A stretch of 64,000 nt of DNA from Burhinus oedicnemus (GCA_008921705.1 VFFE01009170.1:604553-668552), one strand, 5' to 3'; shown: positions 1 to 14,120, counted from the stretch's first letter. The notes: generated by a model from the letters alone, not told the origin. Translations and numbers: made by a program.

Positions 1-111
1 GCAGTGCATTTCTGTGTTCATTTTTTGCTTTAGAGCTTTCTCGACAGGGTGGAAGTATTTTCTTAATCTGGAGCTTGAATATTCTTTTGCCTGATCCTTA
101 TTTCCAGACTT

Positions 112-171
112 CTTATTATTACTACTACTATTATTAAATTACAATAATAGTAATTATTAATATTATTATTC
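112..171. repeat. ATT/TTA-rich low-complexity tract
   Basis: Nearly pure A/T trinucleotide-like sequence (TTA, CTA and ATT units), with imperfect self-complementarity around its centre. It is a degenerate simple repeat with no other visible function. Confidence 0.7.
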
Positions 172-3089
172 TGGACTCCTAAACAGAAGCAACAGGATGC
201 CTGAAACAATTGATCTAAATACTAAGATACTAATTCTGACAAATATTAAAGAAAATCTCCATATTATTTCCATCATTTTACACTTGTATAGAACACTTAA
301 TGCAGGAATCTAAAACAAGCAGGTAGGAAAGCTTTGTATTAATGATCACTTTAATGGCAGTTTCATTAATATCTTCTTTTTTTGTGCCTCAAATTTCTTC
401 CTATTCTACCACTTCTTATGCTAGTGTAAGCAGGTGAAGAAAGTTGAGTCGAAGAACATAGGAGACACGGATCTCCAATTAATATTCAAAACACTACACC
501 CCAAAAGCTTGGATATGGCATATATACTGGAAAGCAAATATAAATAAATCAATTTCAGTCTTTTTTGTTTCTTTGTTTTTCAAAACAGATATATCTTCAA
601 AGCCTGAGGTTGTATCTTTTTCAGTAAATTAACAGGCAAGGAAACGAGCTTCTGCAGAAGCTCACCATCATTCATGCTGTTACTAGCAAACTTCCTGACT
701 GGATTTTGGCACATGCCAAGTAGTCCTACCGTTCAGATGGGCAGGATGTATTGGGGACCACTGTCAGTAGGCATAAAGGTATTTTTTTTAGGAAGAGAGT
801 TTAGTTCTAAACCCAAAATCTACTCTTGGGCCACTTGCCCTCAAGGCCTTGGACTGTTTCATTTACTGATACAGATGCAGCCTACACACACAAATGACAG
901 AGAATTCCAATACTACATAAAGTACATAGTTGTGCTGGGTACTTTATCACATAAAAGAAATAGAAACATCTGATTTAATAATTCAGTAAAAATATGTATT
1001 CGCTAGCAGGAAAAAAAAAAGCTATCAAGATAAAAAGTATGCTCAGAAATTGCTAAAGCTTAGCTTCCACAAATAGCTTTTCCAGTATGTCCCCAAGATC
1101 TATACTGTATTAGTTTAGATAATAGAGCCTTGCAATGAAAAATCTATATTACAACAGAAGGCATTCATCACAACTTTATTTATTTTTGTTTCATTTGAAG
1201 TCAAACTCTAGGTGACATAGGCTTCTGTCACCCACAGTGAGGAATATGAAGAGAAATGAAAAGTTAAATAGGCTGAAATGAAATCTCCAAGCTATAGGCT
1301 GAACTACTGTTTCAAGCACTCAACTTAGTGATTCCACGTGTTGTGTGCTTTGGTTTGCTTTAACTGTGTTGAAAAAAAAAGCATTTATGAAGTTACACTA
1401 AGCCAGATAACCAAAGCAATGCATACCACTTTGAATGGTGATCTAATAATGAACTTTAATTACAGTCTCTGCGCCTTTCTCTCAGAGTGAATCCTGAAGT
1501 TCACTACGTTTTTACATTAAGATGACACTCTTTTTCTGCAGAAAAAATTAATAAGCATAGTAATAAGACATTTTTTAACGAAATTGTCCTCACAACTTCC
1601 TCTGTTTCTCATTTCTACAGCAGGTAAATAAAAGAAAGAAAAGAAGAAAGAAAAATACACATCCATTAAATCAAGAAAGAAAATGTCTTCTATTCTTTTT
1701 TTTCTGTCTTGAAAATTCGAACGTTTCAGGAAAATTAAAAGATAAAAGAATGGCATCTCCCTTCAGCCTCATCTTCTTTAATAAAGTTTGGCTACCTAGA
1801 AGACTATAATTGGAGGCACAGAAAACACAATACTTTTTATGCCCTTTCAACTGTTTCTAAAATATTTTCTTTACATTTCAAACAAATGCTGTTTACAATG
1901 GCACATAAATGCCTAGCAGCTAACCTTGCTTATTCACCACTAAGGCTTTATTATGTGTAGTATCGCACATTTCTCCGACAGACAAATTTTCACACACCGA
2001 CACCAGAGCCCACCTCTATCCATCTCTATATGAATGCTTATCTCCTGCACTCTCTAGGCTGTTCAGGAGAAGTATTGCTTTCCTAGTGGCCTTTAAAAGC
2101 AGGCAGTTTAGCTGCAGCGCCAGAGACTGGTCTGTGCATTCTGCTCCCCTGTTCTCCTCAGTGGGCTGGGAAGTCCACATGAGTAACGAAAAGTTTGCGC
2201 GATGCAGCAGTGGTTTAAGTCTTACCTGCTAGTTTGTTTAGTATGACTACCTCTGTATTTGGGTCAACTCCTGATCCTTTTCAAAACAGCATACAAAGTT
2301 CAGGAAAGAATTTGGCTCTTTGCCAGCCACTACTACCTTATTTGAATCGTGCAAAGTGCATTGATAACACTGAATTTTCAAAAATCACTAATGAGGTAAA
2401 ATTTATAATGTGGGTTTTTTTTTTAAAAAAAAAAAGTTAAGCTTTTAGGTTCATTTTCTTTTCCTTGTGGTTTCTGAATTCACATTTTGGAAGGTTTGGT
2501 TTTTTCTCCTACAGCTATGAAGCTCTCCTTTTCCTTTTAAATCACAGCCATGTTTTCACATAATCAGGTGGTTCTGGGATCAGGGGTTTTAAGGGAGAAT
2601 CCCAACAAATACTGTAAAATATTAACTACAGATCAAGAGATTTGACAGCATCACACAATGCTCACAACATTGTAGTTGTCATCCAAGCACACGAAAATAC
2701 CTTCCTTACTTCAGCATGCACATGCGTTCTAGTATAAAACATTGGTGCACTGTGGGCTCAATTTTCCCTTTTTACCGGAACCCAGGAGGAGATGATTGGG
2801 CCACTTGCTAAGCAGTTAAGAATATTTGTTGCAACCTCTTACCTGAAACACATAATTTCTTAGAAGAATATAGTCTCCTATGTCTTCCTGTTCACAGACA
2901 CATTCAGATGACCTATGTTTTTTCAGTATCAAGGGGGTGTAACTTTTTCGTCAGAAGCTTTCCTTCCTGTTTAACCGGTTTACTGCGGTAATGATTCTTT
3001 CCCACTTCTTCCTTCAGGGAAATTTCAAACAGCAGTAACAATAAAAAGGTAACAACTTATCTGTTCTCTTTCTCAATTCAGGAACCCAA

Positions 3090-3132
3090 CCTTCCTTCTT
3101 TTTTTTCTTTTCTTTTCTTTTTTTTTTTTTTT
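3090..3132. repeat. Polypyrimidine (T/C) tract
   Basis: A run of CTTCC, TTTTC units and a terminal T homopolymer. It could be a simple repeat or the reverse-strand remnant of a poly(A) tail. No retrocopy is recognisable beside it. Confidence 0.7.
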
Positions 3133-5265
3133 GTTAAACATGGTGGTAGACAATCTCACACTTTCAGTACAAGTATCAAACACGCTTAAAATAACAAGAC
3201 AACTTCTCCAAGGGAAAGACTTGCCTCTTAGAAAGACTTCTGCACAAGAACAGAATTCAGAAATTTTATTCTACTACATCTTCATGCAGCTTCCATCTGT
3301 CTGCGCTGGTGGTGCATGCTCTGAAAGGAGCTCCTAGCTTTGCTCACAGAAGTGGACAGTACAAAGCCCTCTGGCTTTGCCTCCTCTTTATGCACAGCTG
3401 CGACAGTCTAATGGGGGAAAGGACCTCCCTTACACTGGGATATTTCCCAAAGACCAACGAAGCCTTGCCCCTCTGCAAAGGGCCTGCTGAAGAGCTGGAG
3501 TAAATACAGCACTGGTCACGAACATCTTCCTAGACCTCAAGGAGCACAGGATCCTCCATAAAAGGGAGCAGCAGAGGCTGCTCCAGGCACAACACAGAGG
3601 GAGTTCCCTCAGGGACCATCTGCCTCCATGCTTCATACCATTCCTTAAAAAGGTATAAATTGCTCCACCGAAGTGGCTATTCAGAATTCACACAAAATCC
3701 CAATCCTAGTCTGCTCCAAGGTTGTTATAGTCAGGAAAATATCCTGACAATATTTCAGTTATAAAAAGCCACGCAGTAAGACTGAACAGATTAGGATAAA
3801 GCATTTAAAGTTAATAATTAATCTCAGATATCTTATATCTGATAAACTAAATGAAGTAATAATTTGATAAAGGATTACAGGGAAAACTCTGCCCCTTGAA
3901 GTATAGCAAAAAGCCACCAATGATGTCATTGTGATTTAAAAGCAGTTAGCCAAGGACAAAACTTATTTCAGTTGGTGAAAGGTGATGAATTTTTTCTCAT
4001 ATATTCTCCAACCCTTAAACTGTCAACTCGATCCACAAACTATTTGGTGGCATTTGTGCTGTACTGCAGTCATTACCAGTGATTACTGTGAAGTGATCCT
4101 GAGAGAGAGGAACACACCAATTTTAGGAGCTGCCATTTCAGAGTTTATGGCACTGTGATGTTGCTTCATCTCACAGTGACTGGACACAGTAAAAGCAGAA
4201 GGCTAGAGAAAATAGAGGAAATATACATGGGAAGAGCTCGTACTCCCAAGCAAACACAGAAGGCTATACGCATAATATGAACTGAGCTGGGACATGTCCC
4301 CCTCTCTCCCCACAGGGATTTCCAGGAGGAGGTTACAAAGATTTTTCTTGGGAAATTCTGAACGTTTTCAGGATTTTATTAGGCTTTTAAGGTGGCCGCT
4401 ATTTTTCTGTTTTCTGTTTCCCATCGAAGCAGGAAACTGCTGAGTCACTACCCTAATTCCTCCTAGAACTACCAAGAATTGTCTCCTCCTCTTTTGCTGG
4501 CATGTGGGACAAAATCTCTAGAGACAAAGAAAACTGGATACTCCCTGGGATATCTCCTTTTCTTCTGTTAGATACTCTCACGGCTCCACCAACCGGCAGG
4601 AGCCTACATCTCACTCAGATTAAAGAAGAATCACGCATTTGATTTAGCCGTGTGTGAGCGTGCTCATACGACCTAGGTCTGATAAAAAGCTGTGGGTAAA
4701 GAGCTGGCAAAACAGTCGCTCTAACACACCCCAAGATGAAATACAGCATCTTCAGCAGGCTTTTGCTCTCAGTGTTGCTTCACACGCAGTTTGGAGCTTT
4801 CCCAAATCGCACCCTTGCATTTGAAGCCTTGAGGCTTCCAGTAATAACAGGCTTGCAAAGGGAATGCAGCAAAGTCTTTCAGCAATCCGTGGGACCAGAA
4901 AACTGGCTAAACAGAGAGCCAGTGAGGAAATTACACCATTTCATAAGAGATTCAGCCGTCTGTGTTACTATTCTCCAGTGCCACCTACTGTCGTTTCCCC
5001 AAAACTGTGAGGCAAGGAACACTGTGTCAAGCACAGTAGCAATTATTAAGCTTTATGTCTGGCTGCAGGGAATGTCATCATATCTATTATCATCACTGAC
5101 AAATACAGCCCCTGTCAGAAGGTTGCTCTTTATGGGAAAGATTCATGATTGTTGAGATCCTGCTTGAAAATGGTGTGATACTACTTCTCTCAGATCAGTG
5201 CTCCCAAGTACTGCTGCACCAAGGCGATGACAATGTATAAGCAAAACTACACAGGTACAACAGCG

Positions 5266-5917
5266 TGTTATGGTTTGAGAAACCCACAACAATTTATTGT
5301 CATTTAGACAATTATTCTATCACCCGATGACCCCTCCCCACTCAGGAAGGGGAATCGGGAAGAAAACCAGGAAACCCAGGGGTTGAAATATAAACAGATT
5401 TCATAAAATAAGACTAGATAATTAACATTAATAACACTAAAGAAGCAATATTAATCCCGATGCCAATATGTATAAAATATACAAGGATTATACTCAGCTA
5501 ATTATATCAGTAGGAAGCTGTGCATTCCTGGCAGTGGACAGTAAGTGTAGGACACTGCCAGCGCTATGGCTTCAGGAGGAAGGGAAGGCCTCAGGGGTCC
5601 AGCACCGGGGCAAGAAGTTCGTTGGATCACCACCATCAAGGGAGAGAGAGCTTTGCAGCAAACTTTCCAATTTATATTGAATGTGACGTTCATGGTATAA
5701 AATAATCCTGTTGGGCAGCTTGGGTCAAGTGCTCAGGTCTCGCTCCTCCTCATCTCTGCACCTGGTATGCTCGAAAACACTGAGACCTTGAAACCCACAC
5801 ACCATAGCTGGCTATAAAGCAAATATTTTCACAAATTCAGACACTAGAGTCTTCTAAAAGTACAGTTTTCCCAAGCATTAGAAGAGAAATTAGTCCTGTG
5901 TCACTCAAACCAGGACA
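5266..5917 (-). mobile_element. Solo LTR of an avian endogenous retrovirus (ERVL-like), minus strand
   Basis: The 652-bp element starts TGTTATGGTTTGAG and ends with CTCAAACCAGGACA, so it is bounded by TG...CA and short near-perfect terminal inverted repeats. It is flanked by CAGCG on the left and CAGGG on the right, an imperfect 5-bp target duplication (4 of 5). On the minus strand it has a CRE-like ACGTCA (plus 5684-5689 reads TGACGT) followed by a TATAAA box (plus 5671-5676). Further downstream is a TTTATATTTCAACCCC stretch resembling the R/U5 part of the LTR at 46318. No gag, pol or env sequence adjoins it, so it is a solo LTR. The ERVL assignment rests on the 5-bp duplication and family resemblance and is inference. 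Confidence 0.75.
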
Positions 5918-6720
5918 CAGGGCTTTTCCATGTGCTGGTGAAAACAAATGTCAAGATTTTATTGTGTTTAAGCAGCAGACGAACAAGAATTCTGGTAAAA
6001 AATAAGTTTTTTTTGTGTTACAGGCCCTTATTCCTTTCTCACTTAAAAGCTTCATCAGGCAGGGATTGTGCCTTCTTACCTGTTTAGTAAAACCCAGCAG
6101 AATAGATGCTGCTGGGCAAAGAAAATAAAAGTTGCAACAAACAATACAGTGGTTGAGTAATTGTCAAATGATTCATCAGTAAAGGAGACATTTGCTGTAA
6201 AGGGCAAGAAGGACTTTTCAGTTCTGAAAACACTCCTCACCCTCTATTTACCCACACAGAACAAGTCAGGGAAAGGACAAAGAGAGAAGGGGAGGGAAGC
6301 AAAGTTTTAGTTTTCCAAGAAAAATAAATAGAAAACATTTTGTTTCCCATAGAAAACCCTTTCACAAGCTCTGCTGACACCTACATATAATATACAAAGT
6401 TACTAAGTTACCAACACCCTCCTGAGGTTTGAAATGTGCTGTTGTGAAAGTTCAACCTCCACAGTCTGCACGCACAGACTGCAAAGCTAGCCATGACTAA
6501 ATGTAGACTATGGATTTTAATCTCTCCTTTTATTTGAACATCTTTTGTACTTTGATCCTCTGAAAGGAACAGTACACTAGCAGAGTTGTTTCTGGCAGAA
6601 ACAATTACTCCAGCTTTAAAAAAATCAAATTGCTGAGAAAATTAAGCACTGAAATGGGGAACAGTTATTGAAACCATCTTAAAATATAGACTTAAAATAC
6701 GACAAACAGGTAGATTTTTA

Positions 6721-6888
6721 TGTGTATATATACACATGTATACACACACTCATATACATATGCTTATATATAAATATATGTATGTAAACATACGTGTATA
6801 TGCATACATGCATATACATGTGTATATTTATATGTATATACAGATCTTTCTATAAAAGCCTAATATATATGTATACATACATACAAAT
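6721..6888. repeat. Alternating purine-pyrimidine TA/CA/TG repeat
   Basis: Degenerate microsatellite built from TATA, TACA, TGTA and CATA units for about 170 bp, interrupted near 6842-6863. Alternating purine-pyrimidine composition with many short internal palindromes makes it a likely polymorphic locus. Confidence 0.75.
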
Positions 6889-9800
6889 GCCTAAAAACCA
6901 CTAAGTGACACAAGAAAAGAGCTTAAATGCTTCAGAAGAGAAGTCAATCTGCAAGTTTCAGCTGAGAGTCAAACATCCCAAAGGTGAGGAATGCTTAAAG
7001 CCAAAGCTTTTGTTCAGATGGCTTTATAAATTTCACTTTGTGCTGTTTTCTTCCATTTCTCTTACCTTCTGTGATTTTTTCCACTGTTTTCTTACGCTGT
7101 TCGTTTTCCCGGTCCAGTGTGCCTGCTCAACGGCTTTCTATGAAATTCAGCTTTGTCATTCCAGTTTATTCAATAGGGTTTGTTGACCTTCCAGAAACTG
7201 TTCATATCATAGACTGTACAAATATAAAAAAACCACAGTCTTGTGATACTAGCACACTCTTAAGACAAGCTCCCTAGCCACTACAGCAGGCTTTTTCCTA
7301 CGGAAAATTTAGTGAGCTGGCTCATCACCATTCCTAAGACCCTCTCCCATTACAGCTCGTGGTGCACGGGGCTCTACAGGATTGATAGAGCAGAAGGAGA
7401 GCAGAGAACACCTCAAAGCACAGAGCTCTACCACTCTGGCGCACCAGAGACGGGGGGACAGAGCCAGGGCAACTTTACTGTATTAGCCTGGCCATACTGC
7501 CTCAGGGAGCTGTTAATACTATGATTGCCTTGAAGAGGACCTAACTTAAGTACGGCTTTAAATTCAGCTACTAAGTCACCACATAAGAGGGAAGTGGAAA
7601 TAGTAATAAAGACCCACTTGCACTCCTTGCTGAGTTTTGCTGTCCATGGACCTTTGGTTCACATGACTTGTCAGCTCAGTGGCTTGTTCAGTATTCAGAT
7701 GAACTCGTAGGACTGAGTCCTTTCTTCTTATTGATGCCACGGGTACCTTCAGTGAAACCAGTGAAATTATAAAGCCTTATACTAGGTTTATACTATAAAC
7801 CAGTATATGTGACACTATAAACTAGTACATACTGTAAACCTGCATAACATCTGAATCAGCTCTACTGTCTTTATCAAAGAAAACATTAATAACTGTTTAA
7901 GCATAAAAATACAGGCATCTAAAGTCAAAACAATAGCTTACGTACACAGTATCAACCTTGTCTCCATTTGCCCTTCCACAAGGATGCTTTGCTTACATTT
8001 GCAATAGTGCACATATTGCAGTACTACAACATCTTAAATAATACAATATTTCTGAATTTTCCCTGAACTTCTTGCACGTGGGTAACTTCTTATATCTTTC
8101 TTCTGATTTTAATTTTACTGTCATAATTGCTCGCAGTACAACTGAAACACTTGCTTTATAAAAAAAACCACCAACCATATGGCTTTTACAAAAAAAATAG
8201 TTTGTGGGTGTATATATAATTTTTAAACCAACTGAACAGCATTCCTTATATGCAATTCAGGATATAAAGCATCTGCTTAGATAGCTAATTTGGCTGCATA
8301 CTTAGGTTGCCTATGCATGCCAGCAAAGCATTCATTACTGTTTTCATTAAAACTTTACCTGCAGCATGAAAGCCAACAATAATTTACTTGAGTTTTCCCA
8401 TAAATTATGCAAAGGGATTGCTTACCTGCAATAAAACATATTTCAGCAAACTGCTACGTGGAAATTAAGCTCACAGCAGCCCTCCACCACAACTGGACTG
8501 GCCTATGAACGAATGACTGGCAAAAAGATACTTGCAGCACTGAGAATCCAGCTTCATTTGTCACCCCAAAGTACCTTCTCCATCAATGGTACCCGCACAG
8601 ATTATTCTTACAACAGCAACTGCTCTCTGCTGTGTCAGGTCCTGCACTAGTCTGCTCATGGTTTTGCTAAGGATGTTTTAGTATTTATGAACGAGGGGAG
8701 GAACAAGGAAGACCCTGTTCACTGGACCTGTAGAATTAAACAGGTGAAGTGCGTCCACTGGGGCTGGGCAAGATACTCACACTGCAGCACTCCTGCAGTA
8801 CACCCTACTCAACCATATCAAAGGTACTCATCCTATTACAGTAGCCATGACTTAGATTTGTGTTCTGCCTTGCACTATTTTGGGCAGCCCAGCCAACCTT
8901 TATTGTTTCTGTTCTTCTGGCATCCCCACCTTGCTCTGTCTTCGTCTCAAGTGCAGGAATAAATTGATGCCAAGAAGGGAGTCAGCAGCATGGTGCTTCA
9001 CATCAGTGGTGATGTACAACTGGGGGGAACTGTGAAGCCCAGGGTGGGGAGGGCAAGAGAAAATTGTGCAGAAGTAGGGATACCTCAGTGGAAGATGAAA
9101 GAGAAGGAGTTAGTAACCATGCACAATGGCTTTTACAGGTGGCTGGTATCTTCCAGGGACAGGTTCCCAGCTCACAATGAGATTGGATCATCTCGCAAGC
9201 ATTGGTTTAGGAAGAGAGAAAAGCAAGAGAGAGCACTACTCATCCAACAGCCCATGAAAACCCCTCATTCAAGAAGTTCAATAGTGTCTGCATAGACAGT
9301 AATTTCCTGGTACTTTTGGGTAGGGGGTGGTGAGTAAGTACTGTAAAAGAAACAAGTAGTACCATCCACCACTATGGCCTACAAGATGGCTAAAACCGCC
9401 CTGCACTGATGACATGAATGCAGACAGTGAGACACACGCTTTTCACCACAGTTGCTGGGGAAAGTGAAAAACCAGGAAGCTTTAGGGTTAAATACATTCC
9501 CTACATTGAGCAGTGAAATCTTGCCACCCCTGCCTCACCAGCCTATGCCCAGCTCACTTCGCGCTCCTCTGCGGTTCATGCAAAATAAGAAACCTCAGTT
9601 TAGAAGAGGTTTTAGACTAAGGGCGGTGACCCTGTCAAGAAGAGATACACCACAAGCAGAACAACTATCTCCCTTCTTTCCCAAGGAAGTGCTGAACTTA
9701 CCAGATCCATCCGATCCCAAGCATGGGAACACTAGACTGCTCCTTCCAGTTCTGGCAGCGTCAGTGTGGGAGCTGTCCTGATGCAGAGCTCCAAGGCCGG

Positions 9801-9969
9801 ACACCTGGCTGCAACCCTCACACATGAGCCTGGGGTATGCCTAAAAGCAAATGAATACAGAACTCACTGTCATTTCAGTTTTCATTAAGGGTCGATTGTT
9901 TTCTAGAGAAGGTGGAGACAGGAGTTTCAGAACGTAAAACAGAGCAATTTGACCCCATAGGTTGAGAGC

Positions 9970-9972
<3 letters not shown>

Positions 9973-10002
<30 letters not shown>
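9973..10002 (+). repeat. A30 homopolymer
   Basis: Thirty consecutive A residues. The sequence on its left was not recognised as a retrocopy or LINE, so this may be a simple homopolymer or the tail of an old unrecognised insertion. Confidence 0.8.
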
Positions 10003-10005
<3 letters not shown>

Positions 10006-12423
10006 AGTAAATAAACTGAAATAAGATCACACAAGAAACCGAATTTCACAAAACAGCAAGTAAAACTGTTCTCAGCTTTTCTTCCTAACCTCCTTTCTAG
10101 TTTAAAGTTGCATTCTGTATTTTAAGATACCTAAGCCTAAAAGAATATGCTGTATCTCCCTCACTTCTGTCGCGTATTGTTGGACCCTGGCGTTTGTGTT
10201 CAGTTATGCTCTGGATGCACTAGCAGTCCATAGTTTAAGCACATCAGATAGGTACTGTAATCCCAAGTGTGATTTGAACCCAAGCCTGTGGTCAGGTGGG
10301 AGCCGTAAGTCATTACAGATGTGGAGCTGGGACCCTGGGCTCTGCTGCAGGACAGAGCTATGGGTTGCCTTCACAAGCAAGCAACAGCAGAGCAGGAATC
10401 CCTGGTGGGAATCCAGGTGTGAGGACGTTCAGGTCTCCAACTCTGACATTGCTCCCTACCCCAGATCGCTACAGCACACACCCAGAATTGAGGGAGTCTG
10501 GAGAGCCTCCTCCTCTCTACATCTTTATTATTGGGTAGTCATAGTGCACAGACTTGCCAGCCAGGCATGATGCCTCTTGGACAGAGACCTGACTGCCAGC
10601 AGGTCACTTGGCTGAAGGCACCACATGGCCCACAAGAAGAGTTGCCTGGCTCCATCTGCACCCCTCACCCTGGCCTTTGGCAACAAGACCCACGCTCCTC
10701 CATCTCCCTATGCGTGCTGCTACTAACAGGCACTGAAACTCACATTTTCTCATTTGAAGATAATTCCTAGATGTTTGGGTTTATTTCTTGATATTATCTT
10801 GGCATTTGGCTAGATAGAAAAAGCATTTGCAACACGCACCATTTCTTTAGAGAGAACAATATTGCTCTAAGATGTGAAGTTTTAAAGAGACTTTGGCTAT
10901 GTCTGAGGAGACCTGAAAAAATGTTGAAGGCTTCAAGTACACGTGTGTGTTAAACAGTGGATTGAAAAAGTTCTTTGAAAGTTTTCCTTGTAGAACTGGG
11001 AATGCTTAATCTTCATGTCGCTTTAAATCTGTGAAAACCAAACCATGTACTGTTCTAACTAGAAGCATTTAATCTCCCACTATCACCTCAAAATATACAT
11101 GCTCTGGCTCTTGGTTATGTACATAGCAAGCAAGGACCAGAAGAAATTAACAAGCATCACAGGAAACTTCCTGTACTGATTTCCATGTTCCTGTTCAAGT
11201 TTACAAATCAGGAAAAAATCCTCCTTTACTTACCCCTAAAGGGGTAGCTGAATTTCCTAGAGTTGAACAAACAAGAGGAGAAAATATTACATGGTTAGAA
11301 ATGCTAACTATATTTGGTCCCAAAGGTCACATCTTTAAGAGTATGGGGAATGTGAGATTTTTTACGAAGGGCAGAGTTAAGACAGTTAAAAAGCTGAATT
11401 ATTAAATAAATATCTCTGGTATCCCATGCATAATCAAATCTGCACGTAACATGGCTGTGCCCGTCCTACTTGGCAGGAAACCCTACAAAGGCTTGGGAGG
11501 ATATGGCTGTTGCATCTCGTGCCGTACCTAGGTGGAGATCTGGTCCTAATCCAAGGCTGTGGAATGAGCCTTCACAGCAACACAACTACAACGATCTTCA
11601 GGTACAGAGGCTCTGCCGAGCCCAAACTACAGGAGAAAATGGGGTAGGAACAACACTTCCTTTTGTCCAACTTCTCTTCAAGCCCCTTTTCCCTAGGAAT
11701 GTGGGTAATTTCACATCCCTTTTCTAACTTCTGTTCTGTGTTTTCTGTCTGAATAGATTGCAGACAACGCAGGGTTAGCTGGCAAGTTTTGAAAATGTGT
11801 TGACCATGGAAATTTGGAACACATTAAATAAACATGCCTCAGGCGCCTCAAGATCTGGAAAGAAAACTTAATCACTGTGCTGATATCCAGTATCTCAAGT
11901 GTTTTCCAACAAAAAGGTTGTTTTCAGTAAACGCTCCAAGACACATTCAGAAGGGAAGAATCAGGTTAATTGCAGAAGATTATATTAGCGTGTATACCAT
12001 GTGGAAGGATTTCTGTAGTTGCTTTAGTGGGTTTCACAGAATCCCCTGGGATCACACCCAAGTGTAATAGGGATTAGATGTCTTGGACCCTGCAAAATTG
12101 TCAGATGCAATTACCTTAAAAAGAATAAATTAATTGGTAGCTCTGTGTTGTATAGGAAACCTGCGCTCTGCAGGTGACCACTTTGCTCTAGGGGAGACTG
12201 ACCTTTCCTGCTTACTGCCGAGTGAAGCTGTAGGAGCTGCCAAGGGCTCTCCATCACAGCGTGCCTGCAGTCACCTCACACCCACTGCTGCTCAGCACAG
12301 TGACAAACCCCATCCCGCAGCTCCAAACCCCCAATGAGCTACAGCTCTGTCCCAGCCTGGCCCTCATCCCGATAGTGTTAACAATGGCTTTGTGATATTT
12401 CTGTTTCTTTCAAGGAACAGAAC

Positions 12424-12451
12424 GGTTTCATCCATTCATTTGGATGAAACC
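12424..12451. repeat. Perfect 10-bp inverted repeat, 8-nt loop
   Basis: GGTTTCATCC at 12424-12433 is followed after 8 nt by its exact reverse complement GGATGAAACC at 12442-12451. One such hairpin is roughly what chance would give in a window this long. Confidence 0.7.
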
Positions 12452-12725
12452 ACTCCCTTTAGGGTTTGTTTGGGTGTTTCATAGCTATCTATAATTTATG
12501 TAGATTATTAGAAGGTGAGGTGAAATGGTAAAGGGAAAGAAACTAGAGTTTCAACTCTTGCCTGCCAAGTTCTGGGGAGTAGCTGGAGTTAGTTAATTAC
12601 GCTTTTGCAGCAATCATGTCTCTTTACCAGCTTTATTAGTTGGCTGGCTATTTAAGCCAAATTCTCCTTTATTACATTAATATATCATGAAACCCAAGTA
12701 CAAAATTACACCTATCTGAAAAAAA

Positions 12726-12750
12726 TTAAAACTATTTCAAATAGTTTTAA
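12726..12750. repeat. Perfect 12-bp inverted repeat around a single C
   Basis: TTAAAACTATTT (12726-12737), a central C (12738), then AAATAGTTTTAA (12739-12750). It is an odd-length perfect palindrome in AT-rich intergenic DNA with no assigned role. Confidence 0.75.
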
Positions 12751-14120
12751 GCAATTGCTCTGTAAAAACTTGAAAACCTGGAAGAACTATGGTGATCCTG
12801 GGACCTGACCGCTTGCAGGACACACACGATATAGCCTCACCCAGCGATTCCACAGTTTCTGCCCAAACACAGACACATTATCTCCAAATGCACTGTCCTA
12901 AAAGAAAGTATCTACTAGTCTGAGAGACCTGGTGGCTGCAATGTAAGGCATTTATTAGAGTTTAAAACCTGCTGGTAATGATGTCATTCTGTAATAACCT
13001 AGTATGACACAGAAGACAAGGGATAATTACATATGTACCGATCATTATTGACCTTCCCTTTCCCATTTTGCTGGCCATAGTTTTCCTTCTGTTTAATCAT
13101 GATCTGAGGTTAAACCAATAGGTTTGGGTGGTTTTTTTTCATGAGATGGGGCAGTTATTCAAGCAAGACTTCAAGATTTATTTTTTTTAATTAAATCACA
13201 CTTTGCTTTATGATGACTGATGGATGTGAGGAGATAAGAAGAAAACCAAATTACCCACTGATTTTCAAAAAGGCACCTTATTCTGCTGTTAGTTTTGGGG
13301 GTGCTTTGTGCTCAGCAGCACTCTGGGCTGAGCAGCAAGCACTAGAGCAGTGCTGCTATCTACAGGTGTACTCTGCACAGTGCTCAAACCGGACATGAAA
13401 CCAAGTCCTGCGATGGGGATGCTCGTGCTGGGGAAAGGGACCAAAACCCTGAAACTAAAGTATGTTGGCTTTTGGGAAATGCAAGCTGGCAATCTGTAGC
13501 CTTTCTGTCCTGCGGCTAACATATGTTAAAAAAACCAAAATCAAGTGGCCTTCATTACAGGGAAGGTTGATCCGTGCTGCACGAAAGTACAATTTCTGCT
13601 TTTATTTTTATTCTGCGAATGAAGAGGAAACGTTGCACTCTCAGGTGCAGAGTAAGAGGAAGCATCTGCTCCCAGATGGGAAGCCTCTCCCACCGCAATG
13701 CACTGGTGGTACAGAAGGTCTGGAAACCACCTTTGAGCCTGCAATGCTGAACTTTTAAGACAATTTGTGGTGTAATTAGAATTCACTAAAGTCTAGTTGT
13801 GGCTCTTCGTTGTGTGGAATTTACTTAATTTTTCCTTCTCTGCTTTTTCCTCCGTAACCCAGAAATGTTGATAACTGCTTTTCTGCATCTTTCAATAACA
13901 CAAACAAGATACCACGGCTTCAGCACTGCTGAAAACAAATAAAGCAGCTTGCAGGACAGGAGAACAATAATAAATAAATCTATCCAGCAAATACAAGCAA
14001 ACAGTGAAGATGTCAAAAGCACCTATTTAACCAAAGGGTGTGGATTTCAGGATCAGGTTACCAACAACAGTATCAGATCACAAGCCTTCAATAAGCGGTA
14101 GAGGAAGGGGCAAACTCAGA

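Larger units (their letters stand above)
1..5265. other. Intergenic AT-rich sequence, no gene recognised
   Basis: No reading frame here resembles a known protein, and no splice-bounded conserved exon was recognised. The longest open frame (4736-5155, plus) begins with a hydrophobic stretch but is within chance length for a window of this size. Visible structure is limited to low-complexity tracts near 112-171 and 3090-3132. By synteny with human this would be the interval between the MTTP/C4orf54 region and DAPP1, which is inference. Confidence 0.6.

Noticed and set aside
4736..5155. 139-codon ATG frame with a hydrophobic, signal-peptide-like start
   Set aside because: Length is within chance for this window, no family resemblance, no splice or promoter context. 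A homologous frame in other birds would change this view.
12424..12451. Perfect 10-bp hairpin as a functional RNA element
   Set aside because: About one such hairpin is expected by chance in 64 kb, and nothing around it suggests a gene.
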